A DNA stretch of 64,000 nt from Protopterus annectens (Eukaryota; Chordata; Ceratodontiformes; Protopteridae): NCBI RefSeq assembly GCF_019279795.1, contig NC_056732.1, forward strand, positions 1,079,453,430 to 1,079,517,429. The letters are read 5' to 3'. Below are positions 24,427-34,873 of this stretch, piece by piece. Position 1 is the first letter of the stretch. Each line of letters begins with the position of its first letter. A program made the position numbers and the translations under genes. The notes under the pieces were generated by a model. That model did not search any database, was not told where the DNA came from, and saw only the letters and a list, made by a program, of their open reading frames with translations.

Positions 24427-25357
24427 CCCAGAAATTGTAGTTATTGGCCATTTGGGCAGTTTTTTCATTTCTCTCAACTTTCTGATTTAAAAGCCCACAT
24501 TTGCACTTGTTTCCCCCCTGTGACTAGTCTAGTCCAGATACAGATTTGCTGTATCCAGGACTGTTTGTAAGCTCCTGAGCCCCCCAAGCCTTTCTGTATT
24601 GGAGGGAAGCCTTCTAGCTTATCAGTGGGAGTGGTAAGCACTAGGTAGCCTATCTACCACATAAGGAGTGGTTTCTGGCCCAGAAATTGTATTTATTGGC
24701 AGTTTGGGCAGTTTTTTCGTTTCTCTCAACTTTCTGATATAAAAGCCTGCATTTGCACTTGTTTCCCCCCTTTCCTGTAACTAGTCTAGTCCAGATCCAG
24801 ATTTGCTGTATCCAGGACTGTTTGTAAGCTTGTGAGTCCCCCCCCCCAAGCCCTTCTGTGTTGGAGGGAAGCCTTCTAGCTTGTCAGTGGGAGTGGTAAG
24901 CACTAGGTAGCCTATCTACCACAAGAGGAGTAGTTTCTGACCCAGATATTGTGGTTTATTGGCCTTTTGGGCAGTTTCTTCCATCTCTTTCAACTTTCTG
25001 GATTAAAAGCCTGTGTTTGCACTTATTTCTCCCCTTTCCTGTAACTAGTCTAGTCCAGATACAGATTTGCTGTATCCAAGACTGTTTGTAAGCTTATGAG
25101 CCCCCCAAGCCTTTCTGTGTTGGAGGGAAGCCTTCTAGCTTATTAGTGGGAGTGGTAAGCACTAGTTAGCCTATCTACCACAAGAGGAGTGGTTCTTGGC
25201 CCAGAAATTGTAGTTTATTGGTCGTTTGGACAGTTTTTCCATATCTCTCAACTTTCTGGTTTAAAAGCCCGCATTTGCACTTGTTTCACACCTTTCCTGT
25301 AACTAGTCTATTCCAGATACAGACTTGCTGTATCCAGGATTGTTTGCAAGCTTCTGA
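24427..25357 (+). promoter_or_regulatory. tandem 5'-UTR monomers of CR1 copy 1
   Basis: Units starting CCCAGAAATTGT at 24427, 24679, 24941 and 25200 give spacings of 252, 262 and 259 bases; the fourth unit is partial. Each contains CTTTCTGGTTTAAAAGCC (TTTAAAAG, TATA-like), a CTAGTCTAGTCCAGATACAG block, GCTGTATCCAGGACTGTTTG, AGCCTTCTAGCTTATCAGTG and CTAGGTAGCCTATCTACCAC. The array runs straight into the ORF1 leader. Part of one unit recurs upstream of ORF1 in the copy at 58.6 kb, so it belongs to the element. By analogy with mouse L1 monomers these may be promoter units, which is inference. Confidence 0.8.
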
Positions 25358-25560
25358 GCAGTGCCAGAGTCTGCTCTTCAATTTTTCCCTTAGATCTACT
25401 AGATCTCTCCTCTCCTGCACTTACACTAGCTTATTAGTCTAGCACTTTACCAGACTAACTTCTTGTAGCAATCATTGTAGCTCACAAAAATGCTACCAGC
25501 ACTAAACATTCTACAAGGAAACAAATCCAGTACTTATTATCAATGCTTACCCCTCCAGGC

Positions 25561-26528
25561 ATGTCTAAAGGTCAGTTCCCTGTGCTTTCTTCTATTAACC
25601 TGGTGAACTTGGGCATCCTAAGGCAATGTAGCAACTGCCTCACATACACTGATAACCTTCTCCTCTTACCTTCCAATGCTCAGATTTGTGAGAGATGTAC
25701 TTATATATCCAAATTGGAAGCCATTCACTCTCCAGCCAAGACCAGAATAGCTGGTCAAGAGGAGAAGGTCAACACTTGCACCACACTACACCACATGGAA
25801 CAAATAGCCATCCAGAACACACACCAGTGCTGCCTTCACATAAAAAAGGCTCTCAGTAAAAAACTACCCAAGCAGCAGAAACCTCCAAGCCAGAGATGCA
25901 CTCGACCACCACAACACAACACTAATCAGGAGACACATAACTCTCCTAAACAGTGTGCCACTCAAGCAAAGCTCCTAAGGCAAAACAGCATACCCAACAT
26001 ACTAGTAATAGATGACTCAATAGTGAGGCACACAGATGTCCCACTCACTAGGTTGAATAAGGAGAAAGTATCAGTCAGCTGACTGTCAGGTGCCAGGATC
26101 TACCTCATAACGAATGCACTCAGGTCCCTCGAGAACAGGTACAAATATGACTCTGCCATTGTACATGTGGATGTGAATGACCTGTGATGTACCTCCCTGG
26201 ACTACATGAAAAGAGACATGGAGGAGCACGTGGACTATGTAGCCCAGGTGGGTACAACCCTAGCCCTGAGCACCATCCTACCATCACCCAGAATTATACC
26301 ACAGTACAAGCAGAAAATTATTAATTTCAACAATTAGCTAAGTTTCTGGTGTCATTTTAAGTGGATCCAGTATATGTCTGCTGAGATGACATGGCTGACA
26401 GACCTCAATGCTTTGCCAGAGATGGCCTGCATCTGTCACCCCTGGACTTCCAGATACTGGCCAAGGCTCTTGCCACTCCTATAGTGCCTTTTTTAGGTGG
26501 TGTTCCAATGACCAAATTACCACCATAA
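25561..26528 (+). pseudogene. CR1-like ORF1 with zinc-finger-like segment and GDSL esterase
   Basis: I start at Met 25561 (MSKGQ) because the copy at 59004 begins with the same residues. The N-terminus has two CxxC pairs about 30 residues apart (QCSNC...CERC), a putative zinc-binding segment. A basic, Pro/Gln-rich linker follows, then an SGNH/GDSL esterase: block I NILVIDDSIVRHTD (GDS reads DDS here), block III VHVDVNDL (G of GxND lost), and block V ARDGLHLS with Asp at 26421 and His at 26430. Such esterase ORF1 proteins are known from CR1 elements and bind nucleic acid and possibly lipids. A stop at 26080-26082, further stops (26187 and 26336 regions) and frame changes break it. Confidence 0.8.
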
Positions 26529-27260
26529 CAGCTACAAACAAATGCAATCCGAGGGTCATGCTGCTCAATGCTAGAAGTCTAAATCTCAAAATGCACTCGC
26601 TGGAAGCACTCCTTAAAATGGAGAACATTGACGTTTATGCTGTAACAGAGACCTGGTTCAAGGCAGCAAAATGCACCCCTACACTACAAGGCTATATCTC
26701 ATTCCACACCTTTCGGTCCCAGAACTTGAACCAAAGCTCCAAAGGCGGTGGTGTTTCCATATTCATAAAAGATGCGCACACATCCAGACTGGTAGCCCAA
26801 CATAACACATCAGAGATACTTCAGGTGCAGCTAACATTGGGTAAGACAGCGATTCAGGTCATACCCTGCTACAGGTCCCCAACCATGTCCCAAGACTCAC
26901 ACTCCATGTTCTTAAGCACCCTGGAAAATATTAGGTTCCAACCTAACACTCTCTTACAAGGTGACTTCAACTACCCCTCCATTAACTGGGTAAACTACTC
27001 ATGTACCAATCCACTTGCCCAACGTTTCCTGGAGTTCATTAATTCCAATGCCCTGGACCAGCTTGTTCTTACCCCCACAAGAGGTAGCAACATCCTTGAC
27101 CTGGTCATTCCTAACATGGGCGATTATTGCGCTACACAAAGTAGTCAGCTCCTCCCTGGTTAGATCCTACCACAAACTAATCACCTTGGAAATCCACACC
27201 CCCCCCCCTGCAAAGGTAACCACCAAGAAAAACTCCTTTAAGCTAACTTTGGGTTCCTAA
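26529..27260 (+). pseudogene. CR1-like ORF2, APE endonuclease part
   Basis: From about Met 26558 the frame reads VMLLNARSLNLKMHSLEA, then YAVTETWFK (catalytic Glu region), GGGVSIFIK, QVIPCYRSPT, LLQGDFNYPSINW and NILDLVI, which is the AP-endonuclease fold of LINEs. The final SDH motif reads SYH (VRSYHKLITLEI) after a frame change near 27160, so the catalytic Asp is lost. It follows ORF1 closely and overlaps it in a different frame. The enzyme would cut target DNA for priming. Confidence 0.8.
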
Positions 27261-27268
27261 AAACAGAG

Positions 27269-29044
27269 GTGGCTAACTTCACGGCACCCATGCAAATGGA
27301 AAATAGTTGTGTGACCGCAGAATCTTACACCAATGCACTGTACAAACACATACACAAATGCATGGATTTCGCCATACCCAATAGAACCAAGATGCTCTCC
27401 TCCAAAAAAAAGGAAACCAATCTGGTGGCCCCCTGCCATAAACAAACTCTACAACAGAAGGAGGAAACTGATGCAAAATAAGGTGAAGTCCCAAGACTAG
27501 AAAAACTCCCTTATCAGCCTCAACAAAAAGTTGAGATCCCTCATCAAATCCTCTGAAGCTAGCTATGAAAACAGAATTGCAGCAGATAGTAAAGACAACC
27601 ACAAGGCCTTCTATAGTTATGTAAAGAATCTCCACAGCAATACTCAGATTTTCTCTGAGCTACTGCACAATGGTACCTCCTATACTGAGCCAAAAGATAT
27701 TGCCAGTATACTGGCTGACAGATTCAGTACTACTTTACCCCCCCCCCCCAAAGGACCAATCACAATACCAGTAGATTGCCAGGCACCAAGTATTAATGCG
27801 GCACAGGTTAAAACAGCACTGTCCAAGGCCAAGAATACAGCTTCTATGGCACTTGATAATATCCCTGGTTGTATTCTACATGAACTACAGACAGAACTGG
27901 CACCTCACCTGTGTGCCCTGTTCAATCACAGCCTCACCTCAGGCTTTGTCCCTACTAAATGGCACGCTGCTACAGTCATCCCTCTCCACAAAGGGGGAGC
28001 GACTACAGACCCTGGGAACTATCGCCCTATTAGCCTGATGAGTCTGATATGCAAAGATATGGAATGCATCATCATGGACCTAATAAACAAGGATATAGGA
28101 AATCTCCAAACTCTGGATCCCACACAGTTTGATTTTGTGAAGGGTAGATCATGCCTACTCAACCTGGTCAACTTCTTTGAGTCAGTCACCAGAGCTGTGA
28201 TTGAAATCAAGGTGGTTCATACAACCTACTTTGATCTGGCCAAGGCTTTTGATACCATTCCCCACTCAGGAATCATAGAAAAACTCATTAAGCTTGGCAG
28301 CAACCCCTATATCACTAGGTGGGTTGCATACTGGCTCACAGATAAAATACACAGTGTGAAAGTAGCTGTCTCCAAATCAGACTGCCGACTAGTCACAAGT
28401 AGAGTCCCACAGGGCTCTGTCCTGGGTCCTCTCCTGTTTGGTATCTACTTCTCTGAAGTCCAGGCCAACACAAAGGGACTCTGGCTGACAAAGTTCACAA
28501 ACAATTGCAAGTTGTGAGCTGTTATTAACTCCCCAAGTGATACTGACATCCTACAGAATGGCCTAACTGAGACCAACAACTGGTGTCAGAACCATGACCT
28601 TAAGCTCAATGCCAAAAAATGTTTCATCATCTCCTTTGGGAAAACCCAGTTCCCATGAATTATTACATTGATGGTTGTCCACTGAACACAGAAGGCATTA
28701 TAAGAGATCTGGGAACACAGCTTGACAGCAACCTCTCTTCTGATCACCACATTGCCACTGTGATCAGAAAGTTCTTCTATGTGGCACATCTCATTACTAA
28801 GGGTTTTGTATCCAGGAAGAAAGAGGTCATTGTCTCGCTCAACTCTTCCCTCATTAAGCCAGTCATTGAGTACAACACCCCATTTGGCATGTACCTAACA
28901 AGACACCTGCAACAACTGGAGAGGCCGCAAAAGTACCTCACAAAGGGGATCCTAGGCCTTAAACACATCCTATATGGACAGACTCTTAAACATTCCAACT
29001 ATTCTCTGTCTCATATTGCCTACTTAGAGGTGATCTCTGCTTGA
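27269..29044 (+). pseudogene. CR1-like ORF2, reverse transcriptase part
   Basis: A linker (27269-27481) is followed by the main frame 27531-28517. It has ADRFSTTLPPPPKGP, then SMALDNIPGCIL, TVIPLHKGG, NYRPISLMSLICKDME, QFDFVKGRSCLLNLV, motif A TYFDLAKAFDTIPH, and motif B SRVPQGSVLGPLLFGIYFSE. Motif C, expected FADD, reads FTNN (28494-28505), so both catalytic Asp are replaced. The thumb region continues in another frame at 28619-29044 (IIRDLGTQLDSNLSSDHH, then PVIEYNTPFGMYLTRHLQQL). The C-terminal coding remnant extends towards 29280 (WRDRFISQRLPMLWN-like, DEWMGNRKF). The enzyme would copy the element RNA; this copy cannot. Confidence 0.85.
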
Positions 29045-29755
29045 CTTACAATGCCATGTCTGACCCAGCTCTGTTAGATATGCTAAATCTAAAGAAATCC
29101 CAATCCCTCCACACCACATGTTCCAGAGACTGCAACCTCATTACCACAATTAACAGAACATGCTAGAGGGACAGGTTCATATCCCAGAGACTGCCCATGC
29201 TATGGAACAGATTTCCCATACATGTCAAGCAGAGTACCTCACTGACCCTCTTCAAGAGAAATCTTGATGAGTGGATGGGAAACAGAAAATTCACCCCAGG
29301 GTTAACTCCAGTGGCTCTACTCAACAGATGCATTGGGAACTGAGGTCGGGTAGCACTATGCCAGGGTAATCCTATAGCTAGGCTTGTAAAGGTCCCAGGG
29401 CCATTAGCCTAGTACACCTATGAACCCATGAACCTATTCGCAGAACAATGCAGACTACACAAACACTTCAGCTAACTATAGATATTTCTAAATAAAGGAG
29501 CTATGCTGTCTCTCAGCTCCTCCCACTAGTTAACTGATGCTATTCATAGTTTGCAAAGGAATTTTTTGGTAACCTTTTTTAACTGACCCTAGCCAAGAAC
29601 TCTTAGAACTCCAACAAAACAGAAAACTTAAAACAAAACAAATGTAATACTAGAATAAGATACAAAATAGAAGTGATCAAACCTTAACTAAAGAGCTTCA
29701 AATCGAAATTAAATGCAGAGATGAGTTATACTCAGAGCAATGCAGATCACTGCAT

Positions 29756-29989
29756 ATATCTCCATGAACATTCAGACATATGTCTTATTATATGCTGCCT
29801 GTAAACAAACAGACATATAAACCATATAACTATACTATAAAAATAATTTAAAAATATTTAAAGATAAGAGGGACTGTCCGATTTACAGTGACAATAGGCC
29901 TTGCAACTCACAGCATAGCCCACACATAATACTGCATGCATCAGTTATAATCTATGTATTTTTTATAATACAATAACACTAACCTGAAT
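29756..29989. other. short unassigned gap
   Basis: I see no recognisable feature between the last 295-bp repeat unit and the Harbinger relic. Confidence 0.5.
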
Positions 29990-31331
29990 CTCAGGGTCCA
30001 TTGTTGTGGACTAGATGCTGCCTCCTTGCCTGCACTGCCATGTACCATGTACAAGTCAGTTGCATGGGTTTCTGTACTACTGTTGCCAGCTGGTCACCAA
30101 CACTATCATCACTCATAGAAGGCCTTGCAGCTGGAGCTGCACTACCATTATGAGGTAATTTACTACCAGACTGGTGCATGGTCATGTTTTGCAGAATTCA
30201 ATGCACAGTAAACATCTTGTATGAAGTCACAGGGTCATAGTAAAGGGCACCACCAGACTCATACAGGGAACAGAACAGGTTTCAGAAGGCCAAACACTTC
30301 CATTTCTGGGCCAGGACAGTGTTTCACCTTTTTCTGGCAGCTGCTGTAGTGTTATGGATAGGTGTCATTACCTAAGACTCAGGTGGGTAGCCTGCATCAC
30401 CTGGCAAAGGCAAAAAGAAAAAAAAAGGGGGACAAGACACAACAGGGGAAAGTTGGTTTAGTACTAAGCAATACATTTTCCAAAGTATAGTAATTACATA
30501 ATTACAGTTAAAATATCATCTTTCCAACAAGCTAACTATGGGGCATCTTACCATGCAGGGAGAGGTGACCTTGTGTGCCAGATATGGGAATCAGGGGCAC
30601 TGTTTGGATGCTAGGCCAACATGTTGGTGATGTAACCCCATGCATAAAACACTACCTGGCAGTTGACAGAATGGTAGACCTTCCTATTTCAATAACAATC
30701 AGGGGTCCTGATGGGGCCTTAATGGTAACATGCATGCAATCTATGGCACCAAACACCAAAGGGAAATGTAACATCCATAGAAGGCATGCATGGTTCTGGC
30801 TCAATCCTGTGGTGACACTGGTAGATAAATATATTGATTCACACATACCAAAAGTATGTCAGGGAACTGCTGAAGTATCATTGAGCTTGAAGCCAGAGAA
30901 ATACCGAGCACATCCCCAGTCTGTCTATGGAAGGTTCCTGTGGCAAGTACAGTGACAGCTATACATACCTTAATATTCACAGGAACAGGAAGGCCACGTA
31001 CGCCACCATTCCCTGTCTGTGGGCAGTAAAAACTCATATAAACTCAGTAAAGCCCTTACAATATCCCTGTCCACTTACCAACATAAGTGGATTTGGAGAG
31101 GATGTTAGGGGTGCTATCACTCCCCCATCACTGCTTATGTTAAGAACAAATCATAAACTTGTTACAAATCAGGATTTTCCATATTATGCTTTCATTTATA
31201 AATTGCACTTGTAGGCAAGTTATTTTGTCATTGCTAACCTTTTTCATTGCGAGAGCCTTCCATCTGGAAGTGTGAAATGCTGCCATTAGGGCAATTAGCA
31301 GATAATCATTTGAAGATTTTGTACTTTGCAT
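29990..31331 (-). pseudogene. PIF/Harbinger (HARBI1-like) transposase relic with an intron
   Basis: On the minus strand, 31037-30801 encodes the helix-rich region preceding the catalytic core (VCIAVTVLATGTFHRQTGDV, LGIS) typical of Harbinger transposases. After a frameshift near 30810, HFPLVFGAIDCMHVTIKAPS contains the first catalytic Asp (GAIDC). Further on, HPNSAPDSHIWH resembles the (W/H)PGS.HDS.I region. An intron (30551-30401; donor ATG|GTAAGA, acceptor TTTGCCAG|GT, pyrimidine tract) sits inside the Gly codon of GDAGYP, which carries the second Asp. The last part (30400-30170) shows VMTPI, then SGGALYYDPVTSYKMFTVH and LQNM, matching the family's C-terminal ..VLHNI.. end. Multiple stops show decay. 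Active relatives insert at TTA-type 3-bp targets; I could not place the inverted repeats. Confidence 0.75.
30401..30551 (-). other. intron in the Harbinger transposase relic
   Basis: A GT donor (30551-30550) and AG acceptor (30402-30401) on the minus strand bound 151 bases with a long T/C tract before the AG. Joining the flanking codons restores the Gly of GDAGYP in phase 1. Confidence 0.65.
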
Positions 31332-31379
31332 CTCATCAGAACAAATTCTAAAAGATAGTCCAAGCCTCTGATTTGTAAT

Positions 31380-31490
31380 GGTATTTTATTTTATTTTTTA
31401 TTTATTTATCATTTTGTTGACAGGGAAAGTCCAACTAGGACAGAGCTTATTTTCAGCAGAGGCCTGGGGAGAAACACTCCGGACGCATGT
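31380..31490 (-). repeat. L2/SINE 3'-tail fragment
   Basis: An A/T-rich run (TTTTATTTATTTATCATTTT) is followed by GTTGACAGGGAAAGTCCAAC, TTATTTTCAGCAGAGGCC and GGGGAGAAACACTCCGGA, matching the tails at 9015, 13694 and 40871. Confidence 0.75.
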
Positions 31491-33855
31491 AAAACATGGC
31501 AATCTCCCAGAGTTATTTTTGTTTCAGCTAGTAAAATATATAATAATTTGTTGTGACTCCAAGATAATACTATGTGTATACCAAGTAAATTAACCCAAAA
31601 GAAAAATAATAGTTATACATTAAACAACTAATATGTTAATGCTGTAACTTTCATGTCCAGCTGATGATGTAATATCTTTTGGTATCTACATATCTACTTA
31701 ATTTATGAATTCAGTAAATATGTAATTTATGTAATATCAATGAAATTATACTTTATCAGTTGGTAGTGTTATTCCTCAGTTGTTGATTAAAGCAACCATT
31801 TATTTGTTTTTTAACATGAAGCCATCTCTGAAAGAAAGAAATGGACATTTATATATAAAAATGATTGGTCATGTAACAACATGTTGTGTGTCTCTGCCAG
31901 AACCGTAGCTGGTTCAATTAGTGCCCTGGGCTTGTACTATGAACCAGCACCCCACCCTCTCAGTTCTTCAAGTGAAGAGCACAAAAAAAAAATAAATAAA
32001 AAATAAAAAGCACTTCACTGTAATAAGCCAAAAGTGGTCAACTTATTAAATTAGATCAATGGATCCCCCCTCCCCTCGCAAAAAAAAAAAGTGGAGATTC
32101 CTTCTACTGGCATATCAGCCAGGTGGCCAGATGTATGACACATACAACCCTCCTTCCAGCTCCAGCCATTCAGGTCCCGTTTCTGTGACCTGCCCCCAAA
32201 CCTCCATTAACATCTATCTATCTGACCACTACCATGCTTTATAAAAAAAAATTTCTACTTTTAAACAGTAGCAAATAGTTGCTACCGTGCATACCCTGTT
32301 TGCATGGAGCACTAGAGAACTCAAGTTTTAGTTAAAAAAATAAATATTTTACTTTTAAACTGTAGCAAACTGTTTGCAACAATGTAGCATCCAGCTGCTA
32401 CAGTTTAGACTACACACTGAGCACTACAGTACAGAGATTTGACTGCAAATGTAACACTGGCTTTTAAAAGTAGGTATTACATTAAAGATCAATTGGGATT
32501 GGTTGATTGTACCCCCAACACTTTGCACCCAGGGCTGTTGGCCCTCTCAGCCTGCCCTAGCTATGCTACTGGCATCTGGCTTATGTTTTTGTCTTTTCTA
32601 ATTTACAGCTGCAGAAAATTAACTGACTTTATATAATGATGATTAAATTAAAATCTGTCCCTCCCTCCAAGTTGCATGAACACCAGCCTCAGAAATGTGA
32701 CGTGAAATCATGCATCATGCTTATACTCACTGTGCACAGCATGGTGGCAGGACTGGGTTCTATATTTGGTTTTTACCAGTCTGTTAATTGTGGACAAAGC
32801 CAGTAATTTATCTTCACTAAAATAATGGACATGCATTTTCATTTGCTGAAATTCCATATGTTATGCTGGTGACTTTAGATGCCAGTCAGCACAGTTATTA
32901 TTTTGTAATTTTTGTAGTTTATACAAACAGATGAAAAGCCAGCTTTTGTCTGTAAGAGACTGAAAGCAAATTTTAAAAACAGAATACCAATTTAAGAAAA
33001 CTAACGAGAAATTTAAGATTTGCTGAAACAGTAATCTATACTAAGATATCAGTGCCTATGAATCCCTTCGTTTTATACTTTATACAGTTATAGAATTTTA
33101 CAGAATTTTGTTGGAAAATGGAAAAACAGTGGCTTTGAATACAAAATTACAAAACAAGGCATTGTCTGAATCAACAGCCCAGATTTATTTTGTAATAGGC
33201 TGCTTAATAGACTGTAGGATAAGGTTATATAAAGTTTTCTATTTACTAGGAGAAATCAGCATCGCAAAATATGTTTGTGAAATCACTTCCCCACGTCTTG
33301 TTGAGGGCAGACTGGACATGGTTCTATCAGCTGACTTCAACTAATTGATACTGAACCCCTTCAGTTGCTTTTTTCCATAGGAAATTACTGCCAGGGTAGT
33401 TTTCCAGTGTGCACAGGCACTGATTTAATTGCTTCCACAAACTTCCTTTCTCTCTGTGTTGGTGCAGCTGTGGAGCTCATATATTTAAGCTCAGGATGTC
33501 TGGGCAGCTTATCCTTCATATAGGTACTGAAGGGGGATATCTCCCTCCTGCAAAAAAAAAAAATGCTGACATTTAAGTTGTTCTTTAGTTTAAATTCGTA
33601 ACCAGCTATGCTTGGCAAATTAGCTCCTCACCAAGTTTTAATTTGATTTGTCATAGAGGAAGCATATAAAACCGCCAGATAGCTGTTAAACCAGCAGAGT
33701 TGAAACTCATCCTGTAATAGCAGAAAAAAAAAACTAATTATATTTATGTTAAATTATTATGCCAAAGAAGAGTAGCATAGCTAAGGCAGGGTGAGAGTAG
33801 CAGCTGCTCTGGGAGTAAAGTGTGGCCACTCTGGTTGAGATAGGCATTCTGAGGC
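31491..33855. other. unassigned sequence
   Basis: I recognise no coding sequence apart from the dispersed repeat at 32240-32430. It is A-rich with several poly-A runs (31982, 32082, 33551, 33724). Confidence 0.5.
32240..32430 (-). repeat. dispersed GTAGCAA-palindrome repeat
   Basis: The segment TAGTTAAAAAAATAAATATT with the preceding TGCATGGAGCACTAGAGAAC matches, in opposite orientation, 40590-40670. It contains the palindrome GTAGCAAATAGTTGCTAC near 32269-32286 and further CTGTAGCAA/TTGCAAC motifs near 32360-32380. Confidence 0.6.
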
Positions 33856-34740
33856 ATGGTAGCTGACAGCCCACTTATTCTTAATAAAATAGATAGTGTA
33901 TGCAAGAGGTGTAAATACACTCTAACGCTGGAGGCAAAACCCTCTCATTCAACCAAAACCACTCCTATAGAATTTGTCAGTGACACTTGCACCACGCATA
34001 CCGCACAGGCTAAAGACCATACACATAAAACTACTTATGCTGAGGCAATTAGAGGTAACTTTCCTAAAATATTAAGACCTCCTGCACAGTACAATCAAAG
34101 AAAGGGTCCTCAGCCATCATGTAAACACTCACTTCAAACACCACCCACAACTGCAAATACTAACGCTGTATCCAATACCTCTACTGCTAAGCCCTTAAGG
34201 CCAACCAGCACATAGCCAAATTTCCTGGTCATTGCTGATTTTATAGTGAGGTATACTGATGTCCCCCTCACCAGACTGAGTAAGGAGAGAGTCATGGTTA
34301 GCTGCCTTTCTAGGGCTAGGATCCATCAAGTCACACAGGCATTCAGGCCATTGAACCACAGGTACCAGTATGACTCTGTCATAGTTCGTGTGGATGTTAA
34401 TAACCTAAGACATACCTCCCTTGACTTTATGAAGCAAAATGTGATCGAGCTCACTGATTATGTGTCACAAGCAGATATGACCTTAGCACTGAACAGCATA
34501 CTACCTTCTCCAAGGATGATGCCATGCTACCAATAGAAAAGTATTGATGTCAAATCCAGGGGGTACAATATTTGACAGCCTGGGAGGACATGGTTGAGAG
34601 ACAATGCTGCTTTGCCAGGGATGGTCAGCACTTACCCCCTCTAGGATTTTGGATATTGTCAAAGACCTTTTTCATCACCATAGTGCCTTTTTTAGGCAAT
34701 GCCAAACTGATAAACCTATTGACTTAACTGAACCTGTGAA
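33856..34740 (+). pseudogene. CR1-like ORF1 (esterase type), copy 2
   Basis: The frame from 33856 contains only the second zinc-binding pair (VCKRCKYTLTLEA), then a polar linker up to a stop at 34215. After the stop the esterase part continues: NFLVIADFIVRYTDVPLTRL (GDS read as ADF, so the nucleophile Ser is lost), RARIHQVTQAFRPLNHRYQYD and VIVRVDVNNL (block III). Then comes FARDGQHLPPLGFWIL near 34610-34660 (block V His kept). Substitutions at the nucleophile and stops show it is inactive. Confidence 0.7.
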
Positions 34741-34873
34741 GAAATATCTGAAGGTGGTACTGCTCAGTGCTAGAAGTCTTAACAAGAAACTTCACTCCCT
34801 ACAAGCTCTCCTCTCCCTGGAGAGTGTAGACATCTGTGTAGTAAAAGAGACATAGTTTAAAGTCACTGACAGT

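Larger units (their letters stand above)
24413..29437 (+). mobile_element. near-full-length CR1-like LINE, copy 1
   Basis: This is a complete element layout of about 5.0 kb: tandem 5'-UTR monomers, ORF1 with zinc-finger-like and esterase parts, ORF2 with endonuclease and RT, and a short 3' UTR ending CCTATGAACC then CATGAACCTATT. The junctions with the split 295-bp repeat define both ends (left flank ..GATACT, right flank CAGAACAATG..). No clear target duplication is visible. Stops, frameshifts and active-site losses show it is dead, yet most of its length can still be read. Confidence 0.85.
23278..29755 (+). repeat. roughly 295-bp tandem repeat split by two retroelement insertions
   Basis: Three unit fragments can be recognised. 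The first lies at 23278-23535 and resumes at 24236-24268 after a Penelope-like insertion. The second lies at 24269-24412 and resumes at 29438-29591 after the CR1 insertion. The third lies at about 29592-29755. Shared blocks are ACTGACCCTAGCCAAGAACT, AGAAGTGATCAAACCTTAA, TAAATGCAGAGATGAGT, CACAAACACTTCAGCTAACT and ATGCTATTCATAGTTTGC. With the insertions removed the units follow one another head to tail. Confidence 0.8.

Noticed and set aside
24427..25357. CRISPR-like array of direct repeats
   Set aside because: The 250-260-bp units are contiguous without unique spacers, the organism is a vertebrate and the array belongs to a LINE 5' region.
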